Assembly: GCF_938018035.1 (NCBI RefSeq)
Contig: NZ_CALIJF010000183.1
Coordinates: 1-18,995 of the forward strand
DNA from: an uncultured Campylobacter sp.
Lineage (GTDB): Bacteria; Campylobacterota; Campylobacteria; Campylobacterales; Campylobacteraceae
Reading direction: 5' to 3'
Length of the DNA stretch: 18,995 nt
Positions 1-7,453 of this stretch are shown one piece after another. Below the pieces are notes generated by a model that did not search any database, was not told the origin of the DNA, and saw only the letters and a list, made by a program, of their open reading frames with translations. Numbering within the stretch: the stretch's first letter is position 1; each line of letters starts with the position of its first letter. The translations under genes and the position numbers were made by a program.

Positions 1-259
1 TAAAATTTATCGGGCAGATCGCACCGATTTTCGTTAAATTTTAGCGTAAATTTATGCGCCGCGCCCAAACCCGCCTGAAATTTCAAACCGCCCGGCGAAA
101 AGTACTAAGGCAAGCCTACCTCTACGTATTTTATATGCTCGAAATTCTTTAAATTTTCACCGAAGGATTGCAGTTAAATTTCAAAAGCCTCTTCATAAAT
201 TAAAATTTTTAGTTTGTCGTCCGCGCTTGTTCGCTCCGCATTTAAATCGCTGCTTGGAT

Positions 260-706
260 TTATTGTAAAGTCTCCAATCTAGCCGCTATTACCTTTTGCA
301 TCGCTTGATTTTTCCTGTTTTTGGCTAAAATTTGCAGCCTCCTTTTGCCGATGCGTTTGTCGGCGGCCTTTGGGATATTTGCGAGCCCCCATTCATCGGC
401 ACCAAAGTGCTTTGCAAACAGCTCCTCTTTTGGCGTGTCGATATATTCGCAGATAAGCTCGCCGATGTCATACGGATAAATTTTCGTTAGAGCGCCCTCT
501 GCTAGGCTTTTTATGCCGCCGCTTTTTTGCACGAAATCCTTCGGGTAATCAAAAATAATCTCGCCCGCAAGCGTGATAAAATATCGCGGCAAATCCGTGC
601 TGCCGCGCCTGCTTTGCATCCTATAAACCGTGCAGTGGAGCCTAAAATCAATGCTTTCATCTACAATTTCGTAAAGCCGTTTTGCAAGCTTGCTCCAACG
701 TTTCAT
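260..706 (-). CDS. Small hypothetical protein, SF0329-like (tentative)
   Basis: A 148-residue soluble protein with no signal peptide or membrane segment. The ATG is preceded by AAGGGGGCAAA, a strong ribosome binding site, which supports this start. The N-terminus (MKRWSKLAKRLYEIVDESI, then a VYR segment and 'YFITLAGEIIFDYPKDF') recalls, from memory, the short uncharacterised SF0329-type proteins, which begin with W-SKL and later have a D/A-GEEI strand. The C-terminal third is lysine- and arginine-rich (residues about 110-148). Function is unknown. It lies in a row of three unrelated small minus-strand genes with gaps of about 100-130 bases, so this is not a tight operon. I am fairly sure it is a gene and unsure of the family. 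Confidence 0.62.
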   Translation of the reverse strand: MKRWSKLAKRLYEIVDESIDFRLHCTVYRMQSRRGSTDLPRYFITLAGEIIFDYPKDFVQKSGGIKSLAEGALTKIYPYDIGELICEYIDTPKEELFAKHFGADEWGLANIPKAADKRIGKRRLQILAKNRKNQAMQKVIAARLETLQ

Positions 707-836
707 TTTGCCCCCTTATCTATTTGTCGCCTCTTGCGGTTTCGCGCGTAGCTTTTGCCGCTCTTTGCGACGATCGCACTTGAAAGCTGCGCGCCTTTTC
801 TACTTTTTGCAAATCCGCTTTGTAAAATTTATCGCG

Positions 837-1370
837 CTAAACGGTCTCCCAAAATCTTGGCTCCGTCTTGATCGCTCCTCGGTTTTTCTCGCGTAAAATT
901 TGCAAAAATTCTTTAAAGTTCGGCGTAAAAATCGAAGCGGCGGGCACAAATTTATATTCGCTCGCACCGTCTTGCTCGGGCTTGTTCGCGCTGCCGCGTT
1001 CAAGCTCGCTCGCGCCGCTCGCAAAGCGGATCCGCCAAATCCTAGCATGATTTATCCGAATTTTTGTGACTTCAAGCGCTAAAATTTGCTCAAATTTATA
1101 CCTCGCCGCGAGCTTCTGTCCGTCAAAAACGTAGATGAAATCCTGATCGAACCAAAGGCTCTCGCACGAGATAAAAAATCGCTCCAGCCAGAACAAAAAC
1201 GGTCGCACGGAAAGACTTTTTACCGCGTCTGCTTCGCTTATCCCATCTATCGCGGCAAGCCCGCGCGAGCTAAGCCTGCGAGGGTTGCGCCAAAAGAGCG
1301 TCCAAATAATCCCGCCCAGAAGCAAAACGCTAAAAATTACGATTAAAATTTGAATTAAAGCTTCAGCCAT
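837..1370 (-). CDS. Membrane-anchored hypothetical protein
   Basis: A 177-residue protein. Residues about 4-28 form one clear membrane helix (LIQILIVIFSVLLLGGIIW), followed by a positively charged stretch (RNPRRLSSR), so the remaining 145 residues should lie in the cytoplasm by the positive-inside rule. The soluble part alternates beta-strand-like segments (SLWFDQDFIYVFDGQKLAARYKF, split around residues 90-115) and ends in a helix (EFLQILREKNRG). This layout resembles small membrane-tethered PH-like domains, but I see no decisive motif. The ribosome binding site is weak: AAGGA lies about 17 bases before the ATG. Function unknown. Confidence 0.6.
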   Translation of the reverse strand: MAEALIQILIVIFSVLLLGGIIWTLFWRNPRRLSSRGLAAIDGISEADAVKSLSVRPFLFWLERFFISCESLWFDQDFIYVFDGQKLAARYKFEQILALEVTKIRINHARIWRIRFASGASELERGSANKPEQDGASEYKFVPAASIFTPNFKEFLQILREKNRGAIKTEPRFWETV

Positions 1371-1467
1371 TTAAAATTCTAAGTCCTTTTACAAATGCAA
1401 ATTTTGCCTCCGTATCGCCCCAAAACAGACTCCTGCCGAAATCCGCCTCCGAGCCGTTTGCAAGCTC

Positions 1468-2046
1468 TTAATAAAGCTTATAAAATCGCCCTTTGTACGT
1501 GCAATCGCTCAGGCAGACATTAAAAAACGCCTCCGCCGCGTCCCTGCCGCCGAAATAATAGATAAAGTAGATCGGGCGCAGATCGAAAGCACTTAGATTT
1601 TTGTTAAATTTAGCCCCACGCCGCGTCATAAACTCCACCGCCTTGCGCTTGTCCTCAAAAAGCTCAAAAATAGGCAGCGCGTAGTCCTTGATAGCTGCGC
1701 CAATCTCGCGAACGCTGGGCTCGAAGCTAGTGCCCGCGAGCTGCCAGTCGCGAAACTGTTTGCGCGGCGTGAGATAGCCCAGGTGCGATACGAAAACAAG
1801 ATCGGTCGAGTAGGACAGCTCCTCTTGCATCAGCTTTTTTAGGCGCTTGCAGTAGATCGCGATCTGCGGTAGGATACTCACGCTGCCTGAGTAATTGCGC
1901 ATGCTGGAGCCAAAATAAATTTCAAATAAAATCTCCTTGTCGCCTGTGAGCTTCGTTAGTTTTTGCCCCTTTTGCGTGGGCTTGAAGTACGCAAAATTTG
2001 CCGCGATCTCATTGCTGCCGTTTAAAAATATATCGCGTGGAGTCAT
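1468..2046 (-). CDS. Hypothetical protein, 192 aa, unrecognised
   Basis: A complete 192-residue reading frame with a good ribosome binding site (AAAGGA six bases before the ATG). It is soluble, with no signal peptide. The N-terminal half has a strand-rich look (residues about 25-60: FKPTQKGQKLTKLTGD, then EILFEIYFGSSMRNYSGSVS), loosely recalling DUF4304-like or immunity-type small proteins. The C-terminal half is helical, ending with 'FFNVCLSDCTYKGRFYKLY'. I cannot name a family with confidence. It lies downstream of the uptake operon, but a gap of about 180 bases separates it from the ATPase gene, so it is probably transcribed independently or only by read-through. Confidence 0.6.
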   Translation of the reverse strand: MTPRDIFLNGSNEIAANFAYFKPTQKGQKLTKLTGDKEILFEIYFGSSMRNYSGSVSILPQIAIYCKRLKKLMQEELSYSTDLVFVSHLGYLTPRKQFRDWQLAGTSFEPSVREIGAAIKDYALPIFELFEDKRKAVEFMTRRGAKFNKNLSAFDLRPIYFIYYFGGRDAAEAFFNVCLSDCTYKGRFYKLY

Positions 2047-2133
2047 GATTTTCCTTTAAATTTAGACGTTTTGCTCGCTAGCAATTCGGTTTGCTGCTTA
2101 CATTGCCGCAACCGTGATCCGCAGCTTGGCGTC

Positions 2134-2149
2134 TTATCGGCGCGCCGTC
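2134..2149. repeat. Copy 1 of 16-bp intergenic repeat
   Basis: The 16-mer TTATCGGCGCGCCGTC occurs here, in the gap between the ATPase gene and the 192-residue gene, and again exactly at 8689-8704 in another gap. It contains the 8-base palindrome GGCGCGCC. A near match (CTATCGGCGCGTCGC) occurs around 9290. Confidence 0.6.
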
Positions 2150-2228
2150 TTGCTGCCGGAAAGTTATTCTATGCGCGCAATTTTACCCTAATTCGGCTAA
2201 ATTTAACGGCGCTACGCGGCCGTAAAAT

Positions 2229-2975
2229 TTATAATCTATCCTCGTATCTTTCGTAGTTTATGCCGTAAATTTTATCGATATTTTCAGTGTTTATGAGCTG
2301 CTCGCTGTGCCCGAAGACTAAAATTTCGCCGTCTTTTATAAACAGCGTCAAATTTGAAACGAATTTCGCGTGGCGCGGGTAGTGCGTCGTCTGCACGAAG
2401 GTATAGCCCTCATCCCCCAGCACTTTTATCATCTCGAGCAACTTGATCTGATTGCCAAAATCCAGCCCGTTTGTGGGCTCATCCATAAAGATCACTTTCG
2501 CGCCCTGAACCAGCGTGCGCGCGATATACGCTCGCTGCCGCTCGCCGCCGCTAACCCTCGTGTAGGGTGCATTTTTTAGATGCGCGATGCCCATCTTTTC
2601 CAGCGCCTGCTCGGCTAGCTTTTTATCCGCCGCGCTAAAGCTAGAAAATAGCGGCGTCCTGCACAGCGCGCCCATCAGTGCGACGTCAAAGACGCTGTAG
2701 TCATACGACGGCGCGTGCGTCTGCGGTACGTAGGCGACGAGAGAGGCTAGCTCACGCTTGCCGTAGTCGCGCACGCTTTTACCTGCGATCAGTACCTCGC
2801 CTTCAAATTTTAAAAACCCGAGCATTATACGAAGCAGGGTGCTTTTGCCGCTACCGTTGGCGCCTAGGATGCTTAGCGTATCGCCCGTCGCGACGTCAAA
2901 GCTGATACCCTTTAGCACGGGCTTATCGCGGTAAGCAAAGCGTAAATTTCGCACCTCTATCAAATTTTCTCGCAT
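2229..2975 (-). CDS. FecE-type ABC transporter ATP-binding protein
   Basis: The 248-residue cytoplasmic ATPase of an iron-chelate or cobalamin-type importer. Visible motifs: Walker A GANGSGKST (residues 38-46), Q-loop Q85, ABC signature VSGGERQ (141-147), Walker B VIFMDEP (161-167) and H-loop histidine H198. Length fits the FecE/BtuD/MolC-like class. The frame stays open 39 codons further upstream into the permease gene. I chose the internal ATG at 2975 because AGAGGA lies eight bases before it, because the protein then starts with a normal 'ENLIEVRNLRFAY' strand, and because it overlaps the permease stop by one base (TGATG), a standard coupling. It would power the permease encoded just upstream. 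The substrate cannot be read from this subunit. Confidence 0.93.
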   Translation of the reverse strand: MRENLIEVRNLRFAYRDKPVLKGISFDVATGDTLSILGANGSGKSTLLRIMLGFLKFEGEVLIAGKSVRDYGKRELASLVAYVPQTHAPSYDYSVFDVALMGALCRTPLFSSFSAADKKLAEQALEKMGIAHLKNAPYTRVSGGERQRAYIARTLVQGAKVIFMDEPTNGLDFGNQIKLLEMIKVLGDEGYTFVQTTHYPRHAKFVSNLTLFIKDGEILVFGHSEQLINTENIDKIYGINYERYEDRL

Positions 2976-3976
2976 CAAAAGTTCCTCTTGGCACGGCGTA
3001 GCACGATGATAAACATCGGGATGCCAAACAGCGAGGTGACGATGCCGATAGGAATTTCGAAAGTAAAAATGAGCCGCGAGAAGCTGTCGCAAAAGAGCAG
3101 AAATATTGCGCCGATCATCGCCGAGCTAGCGAGCACCGCGCGGTTGTCGGCGCCGAATATAAAGCGCGCGATGTGCGGCACGATAAGACCGATCCAGCCG
3201 ATGATGCCCGCGATCGTCACGCTAAGCGCGCTAACGAAGGTCGCGACTAGGATGATGAAAATTTTAACCCGCGCCGTATTTACGCCCAGGCTCTTTGCCT
3301 CCTCTTCGCCAAGGCTTAGCGCGTTTAGGTATTTGCCGCTAAGCGCCAGCAGCAAAATGCCCGCGCACATCGGCAGGACCGAAATTTGAATAAAGCTTTT
3401 GGACGCAAAGCCGAGGCTGCCCATCAAAAAATATGTGATCGCAGGAAGCGCGTCGCTCGGGTCTGCGGCGTACTTTAGCACCGAGAGCAGCGAGGTAAAG
3501 AGCGAGCCGCTGATGACGCCGCCAAGAACCAGCACGATGACGCTACCGCTGCGCGAATACAGCGCCGAGACGCCCAGCGCCACGGCCACGGCGAGAAAGC
3601 CGAAGCTAAAAGTGCTAAGCTGGATGAGATATTCGTTGAGTTTAAAAAACATCCCCACCGCCGCGCCAAATCCCGCGCCGCTTAGAACGCCCAGTATCGA
3701 GGGGCTAACGAGCGGGTTAACAAACATCGCCTGATACGCAGCGCCGCTGATAGCAAGGCTAGCGCCGATGAGCACGCAGGCAAGTATGCGCGGCAGGCGA
3801 ATTTCAAGCAAGAGCATGTGCATGACCTCAAAATCTTTTAAACTTTCGCCTCGCAGCAGCGCCGTAACGTAGCGCGCGTAGTCCTCTGCGCCAAAGCCGT
3901 ATTTGCCCAGCAGTAGCGAACCCGCGACGCAAAGCGCTAGCAGCAGGGCTAAAAACGCAAACGCCTTTTTGCTCAT
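2975..3976 (-). CDS. FecCD-family ABC transporter permease
   Basis: A 333-residue polytopic inner-membrane protein with about nine or ten hydrophobic segments, the normal size for the FecCD/BtuC family. Near the C-terminus it has the family hallmark GWIGLIVPHIARFIFG, which forms the coupling loop contacting the ATPase. An earlier signature 'GAAYQAMFVNPLVSPSILGV' (residues about 80-100) is also typical. It starts ten bases after the binding-protein stop, with a weak AAAGAAAG ribosome site, and its stop overlaps the ATPase start (TGATG). Only one permease gene is present, so the channel is presumably a homodimer. Substrate would be an iron chelate, heme, cobalamin or an oxyanion; the receptor upstream favours a chelate. 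Confidence 0.93.
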   Translation of the reverse strand: MSKKAFAFLALLLALCVAGSLLLGKYGFGAEDYARYVTALLRGESLKDFEVMHMLLLEIRLPRILACVLIGASLAISGAAYQAMFVNPLVSPSILGVLSGAGFGAAVGMFFKLNEYLIQLSTFSFGFLAVAVALGVSALYSRSGSVIVLVLGGVISGSLFTSLLSVLKYAADPSDALPAITYFLMGSLGFASKSFIQISVLPMCAGILLLALSGKYLNALSLGEEEAKSLGVNTARVKIFIILVATFVSALSVTIAGIIGWIGLIVPHIARFIFGADNRAVLASSAMIGAIFLLFCDSFSRLIFTFEIPIGIVTSLFGIPMFIIVLRRAKRNF

Positions 3977-3986
3977 CTTTCTTTAC

Positions 3987-5000
3987 TCACTCGGCGCCCC
4001 GTCCTAAAATTTTATAAATTTGCTCGTCTGTGAGCTCAAGATCTAAAAATAGCTTATAAAACTCGCGCATCTCGCGGACCATGTCAAATTTAAACGCTTC
4101 GGGGTAGATTAAATTTACCAGCCATTTTAGCCCCAAAAACCTCATAAACGAAGGCGGGCGGTCAAACCACGAAAATGGCTCGCGCGGGATATAATAAGCC
4201 TTTTTGTTTTTCACCGCGCCCAGCAGCTGCCACTTCGGATCGCCGTAAATTTTATCAAACAGCTCTTTTTCGTAGATGAGGATGACGTCCGGGTCGTATT
4301 TTACGAGCTGCTCGAAGCTGATCTTTACGCGCCCGAAGGATTTGGCGTTTGGATCCTCGGAGCATTTATGCACGTTCTGCGCACCGGCTCGCTCGATGAG
4401 CGTCGCGTGCCACGAGCCCTCGCACTCGGTGGCTAGCCCGTCGCCGCCCTGCGCGTAGTAAATTTTCACCTTTTGCAGGTTGTTTTTCCTAATGTATTCC
4501 TCGATCTGCGCGGTCAAATTTAGCGACTCTTTCGCGTAGCCTATGAGTTGCGCCGCGCGCTCCTGCTTGCCCGTCACTTCGCCTAAAATTTCAAACCCGT
4601 CTAGATAATCCTCGAGCTGCACCGCGCTTAGATAGAGAATCGGTTTTTTGATTGAGCCGAAGACCTCGCTCATCTTTTTGGTGTTGCGTGAGCTTGCGTT
4701 TACGAGGATGAGCTCGGGATTTAGGCGCAGCAGCATCTCGACGTTTGGAATTTTACCCTGGCCGAAAAAGCCGCCCACGACGGGCTGCTCTTGCACCTCT
4801 TTTTTGACGTAGGGCCGCTCGTAGTCGTTCCATTCGAAATTTGTGCCGCTGATTTTAGCGGGATCAAGCGCGTAGAGCATATATAAAAGCGGCGGCGAGC
4901 TAGCGTAAATTTTAGACGGAGTGCCTTGCAGCTGAGCTATGTTTTCGCTGTTTTGAGCGATGTAGTCCTTGATCTGCGCCTCGCTTAGAGCAAAAAGCAT
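3987..5000 (-). CDS. Periplasmic binding protein of FecCD-type importer (start disturbed)
   Basis: A helical-backbone (BtuF/FecB-type) substrate-binding protein. Residues about 75-100 contain the lobe-1 pattern 'GKIPNVEMLLRLNPELILV', and about 230-245 the matching lobe-2 pattern 'SFEQLVKYDPDVILIYEK', both typical of the family. It should lie in the periplasm and deliver ligand to the permease that starts ten bases downstream. The first in-frame ATG (5000) gives only the tail of a signal peptide (MLFALSEAQ) and has no ribosome binding site. The missing upstream residues (KKIFLFLCAAS) are encoded in the same frame, but a TGA immediately precedes them. A GTG one base out of register at 5035-5037 has an excellent ribosome site. 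See the leader feature at 5001-5050. So the gene is either frameshifted, phase-variable, read by slippage, or carries a sequencing error. Confidence 0.88.
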   Translation of the reverse strand: MLFALSEAQIKDYIAQNSENIAQLQGTPSKIYASSPPLLYMLYALDPAKISGTNFEWNDYERPYVKKEVQEQPVVGGFFGQGKIPNVEMLLRLNPELILVNASSRNTKKMSEVFGSIKKPILYLSAVQLEDYLDGFEILGEVTGKQERAAQLIGYAKESLNLTAQIEEYIRKNNLQKVKIYYAQGGDGLATECEGSWHATLIERAGAQNVHKCSEDPNAKSFGRVKISFEQLVKYDPDVILIYEKELFDKIYGDPKWQLLGAVKNKKAYYIPREPFSWFDRPPSFMRFLGLKWLVNLIYPEAFKFDMVREMREFYKLFLDLELTDEQIYKILGRGAE

Positions 5001-5050
5001 GCTCGCAGCGCAGAGAAATAGAAATATTTTTTTTCACCGTTTTCCCTTTT
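5001..5050 (-). other. Out-of-frame signal-peptide leader with A8 tract
   Basis: On the minus strand AAAAGGGAAAACG (ribosome site) precedes GTG (5035-5037), followed directly by eight A residues (5027-5034). Read from this GTG the frame gives KKNISISLRC, which is not the binding protein. If the tract had seven A residues, the GTG would open MKKIFLFLCAASMLFALSEAQ in frame with the binding protein: a textbook Sec signal peptide with a basic N-terminus, a hydrophobic core, and A-x-A-like cleavage around LFA/LSE. The sequence is seen directly; slippage or error is the inference. Confidence 0.75.
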
Positions 5051-5121
5051 AAAATTTTTAATTTCGCAAGTATAGCAAAAGAAATTTTAAAATAGATTTA
5101 TCTTCACTAGACGCCTATTTA

Positions 5122-5147
5122 GCCGCTAAATTTTAAAATTTAGCGGC
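5122..5147. repeat. Perfect 26-bp palindrome in receptor-binding protein gap
   Basis: Arms GCCGCTAAATTTT and its exact reverse complement meet with no spacer, giving a 26-base perfect palindrome in the 280-base gap between the receptor and the binding-protein gene. It contains the 14-base core AAATTTTAAAATTT that recurs in other gaps of this window. No T-tract follows on the transcribed strand. It could be a protein-binding site, an RNA hairpin protecting or attenuating the downstream mRNA, or a copy of a dispersed repeat. Confidence 0.55.
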
Positions 5148-5196
5148 GGTGATTTTAGATTGCTCGGCGCAAAATTTAGGGTTTAAATTTAAAACA

Positions 5197-5233
5197 GGCG
5201 GGCGGTATGAGATGAGGCTCAAAACCGCTCGCC
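5197..5233 (-). terminator. Candidate terminator or attenuator hairpin after receptor gene
   Basis: Fifty bases past the receptor stop, the minus strand has GGCGAGCGGT, a 17-base loop, then ACCGCCCGCC (one A-C mismatch), followed by TGTTTTAAATTT. GC-rich stem and T-rich tail fit a Rho-independent terminator, perhaps partial, which would lower expression of the inner-membrane transporter relative to the receptor. The long loop weakens the call. Confidence 0.4.
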
Positions 5234-5281
5234 CTCGGAGTTCAATGAAAAGGCAAAATGCCGCCGCCGTTTAAACCTGAA

Positions 5282-7318
5282 TTAAAATTTATATCTGATG
5301 TTTGAGAAAAATACGCGACCCTCCTCAGGATAGCCCTCGTCGTATTCGTAGTTTTTATCAAACAAATTCGATACGCCCGCCTCCACGCTTAAGTTTTCGA
5401 TCGGCTCGTACGTGAGCTTTAAATTTGTAACGCCAAAGCCCGCCGTCTTGTGATCTATATGACTACTTCTACCGGTGGGCACTCTGTTCCACAAGCTCGA
5501 GCTAAGCTCTTGAGAGACGTAAACGCCGAATTTAGGCAGAATTTTATAATCTGCGTATAAAAATCCTTTGTGCTTCGGCAGATCGTAGACGATCGTGCTG
5601 TCGCCGCTTTCTTTGTATTTGGCGTTCATATACGTATAATTTGCGCCAAGCTCCAAATCTTGCGTCGCAAAATATGCTGCGGCGAACTCAAAGCCCTTGT
5701 AATGAGCCTTATCGACGTTTACGTTCATATCTCTGGTTTGCGCAAATCTAGTAACGCTGGTCGTGCCGATAGCATCTTTAACTCTGGAGTAAAATACCGA
5801 GCTCTCCAGCCTTAAAAATTCTCCAAAATTCCTTTGGTAGCCGATCTCGTAGTGGTTTGCTACTTCGGGCTTTAGGTGCGGATTTGCGAAATTTCGCCCA
5901 AATCTCTCGCTATATCTATCTTTCATACTGGCAAAATAGGTCTTTTTGGCGTAGCTTAAGCTTAGCTCGTCCTCGCCGTCAAAGCTATGTTTGATAGCGG
6001 TTTGGTAATTAAAGGCATGTTTCTTGCCTACGTCAAACGAGGTTAGCTTCCAGTTAGCGGGGTTACCGGCTCCACCTCCGCCGCCTTTATATTGGATGTA
6101 GTCTTCGGCTTTGATAGCATCTCTCGTGTCATAACTAGCGCCTAAAATCAGTTTGGTAAAATCGGTAAATTTGTGAGTGTCTTCAAGCGCGAAACCGTAG
6201 GTTCTATCTATAAAGGTAACGGTAGGTTCGGTGCCGAATCTTCCGGTATAGTGGATTCTATGCCCGGAGTGCTTATCGTGTTTGTAGTTTGTGGCAAATT
6301 TAAGCGTGTTGCTATCGCTTAGGTCTCCGCCCATTTCTAAACCGAATCCGTATGCGTTATCCTTATACTTGCTATCCTCTTTTTTATCGATATCAAACAT
6401 TCCGTTTTTAAACTCATCCGCAAAAGCCTTGGTATTTATGTAAAAGCTATTTGCAAATTCCGTATGCGATAGGAAATAGACGCTTTGTCTGTCCCATTGA
6501 TACCACTCCCATTTGCGGTCTTTTTGGCTAAAAGTCGTATATCTTCCCGCATACATCGGCTGCTCTTTGCTTGCCTTTTGATTTACGTAGGCGATCGCGT
6601 ATTCGTCGGTCTCGTTTGGTGTAAGGCCGAGTTTGATATTAAATTTCTTATCTCGCTGCATGGAGTTATCGCGTCTGTCGCCGTCCTCGTTGTCGTTTGC
6701 GTCGCCTTTAAATTTACGCGACATCTGCTGCCCCATATCCTCCATAAAGCTGCCGCCCGCTTGTACGTAGAACAGCTCCTGCTTGCTACCGACGTTCAAA
6801 TCAACATTGTTGCCGTAGGTTTTGCCGCTTCTGCCCGTCTCAAAGCCGTAGCCCAAATTCCCTTCAAGCTCCTTGCTAGGCTTTTTGGTGATTAAATTTA
6901 TCGCGCCGCCCATAGTGTTTGGACCGTAGAGCACCGAGCTTGAGCCCTTTGAGATGTCGATCCTGCTTAGATAGAACGTGCTAAACCTGCCGTAGTCCGC
7001 GTTGCCGTCGTAAGGCACGTAAACCGGAATTCCGTCGATAAAAAGCGGTACTCTGCGCGAATCAAAACCGCGAACGTAGAAATTTTGCTCGGCGCGCGGG
7101 CCTTTTTTATCCACATAAATGCCGGGCGTGCTGTAAGCGACCTGCGAGAGACGCTTTATCTCGTCTTTTTGCATCTGTTGCTCGTCGATGGTCACGACGT
7201 TCGTGTCGCTTTTTTGCACGCCGCCGACGTTTTTTACGACCTCGATTTGTCCGAGCGTAAACACCTCGCCGTGAAGCGCTATCGCGGCACAGCAGGCGAT
7301 TAAGCCAATCTCTTTCAT
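5282..7318 (-). CDS. TonB-dependent outer-membrane receptor
   Basis: A 678-residue ligand-gated porin. Residues 1-18 are a Sec signal peptide (ACCAAIALHGEVF region, cleavage near HGE). 'FTLGQIEVV' just after it is a plausible TonB box. Residues about 45-160 form the plug domain: 'RLSQVAYSTPGIYVDKKG', 'NFYVRGFDSRRVPLFIDGIPV', 'ISKGSSSVLYGPNTMGGAINLITKKP'. The rest is a 22-strand-type barrel ending in the terminal phenylalanine of 'FFSNIRYKF', as required for BAM assembly. Start support: TAAGGAG seven bases before the ATG. A glycine-rich loop (GGGGGAG) lies near residue 417. It would import a siderophore or similar metal chelate using TonB-ExbBD energy, passing it to the binding protein encoded downstream. 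The ligand cannot be named from sequence alone. Confidence 0.95.
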   Translation of the reverse strand: MKEIGLIACCAAIALHGEVFTLGQIEVVKNVGGVQKSDTNVVTIDEQQMQKDEIKRLSQVAYSTPGIYVDKKGPRAEQNFYVRGFDSRRVPLFIDGIPVYVPYDGNADYGRFSTFYLSRIDISKGSSSVLYGPNTMGGAINLITKKPSKELEGNLGYGFETGRSGKTYGNNVDLNVGSKQELFYVQAGGSFMEDMGQQMSRKFKGDANDNEDGDRRDNSMQRDKKFNIKLGLTPNETDEYAIAYVNQKASKEQPMYAGRYTTFSQKDRKWEWYQWDRQSVYFLSHTEFANSFYINTKAFADEFKNGMFDIDKKEDSKYKDNAYGFGLEMGGDLSDSNTLKFATNYKHDKHSGHRIHYTGRFGTEPTVTFIDRTYGFALEDTHKFTDFTKLILGASYDTRDAIKAEDYIQYKGGGGGAGNPANWKLTSFDVGKKHAFNYQTAIKHSFDGEDELSLSYAKKTYFASMKDRYSERFGRNFANPHLKPEVANHYEIGYQRNFGEFLRLESSVFYSRVKDAIGTTSVTRFAQTRDMNVNVDKAHYKGFEFAAAYFATQDLELGANYTYMNAKYKESGDSTIVYDLPKHKGFLYADYKILPKFGVYVSQELSSSLWNRVPTGRSSHIDHKTAGFGVTNLKLTYEPIENLSVEAGVSNLFDKNYEYDEGYPEEGRVFFSNIRYKF

Positions 7319-7328
7319 CCTAACTCCT

Positions 7329-7349
7329 TATAATAAAATTTTTATTATA
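7329..7349. promoter_or_regulatory. 10-1-10 AT inverted repeat, candidate Fur-type operator
   Basis: TATAATAAAA, a single T, then TTTTATTATA: a perfect inverted repeat ending only three or four bases before the receptor's AAGGAG ribosome site. On the minus strand it includes a consensus -10 box TATAAT (7344-7349). Position and AT-rich symmetry fit a repressor site for iron control of a TonB receptor. Campylobacter Fur sites are AT-rich and related in form, but the exact Fur identity is inference. Confidence 0.5.
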
Positions 7350-7399
7350 TATTGTTTAAAATACCATTTTATGGAATAAATTTTATCAAAATATTTGAA

Positions 7400-7405
7400 T
7401 ATAAT
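7400..7405 (+). promoter_or_regulatory. Candidate -10 box for the IDDTD gene
   Basis: TATAAT on the plus strand, about 48 bases before the ATG at 7454, within a very AT-rich divergent region. Campylobacter sigma-70 promoters often lack a recognisable -35 box, and none is clear here. A TAAGG ribosome site lies about nine bases before the ATG. Confidence 0.4.
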
Positions 7406-7453
7406 TTTATTTTATAAATATTTAAAATCGACTTAAATGTTAAGGCTTTTAAA

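Noticed and set aside
1..259. End of a gene entering from the left edge
   Set aside because: Stops are frequent in the frames I read on both strands; nothing supportable as coding.
2976..3092. Longer N-terminus for the ABC ATPase (39 extra codons)
   Set aside because: It lies within the permease gene, encodes H/R/Y-rich sequence unlike any ATPase, and the ATG at 2975 has a proper ribosome site and gives the normal family start.
2988..3734. Plus-strand frames of 111-133 codons within the permease gene
   Set aside because: Shadow of a well-supported membrane protein; Met/Ser/Arg-rich composition typical of an antisense permease.
6485..6895. Plus-strand 136-codon frame within the receptor gene
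   Set aside because: Antisense shadow of a certain TonB receptor, with no start signals of its own.
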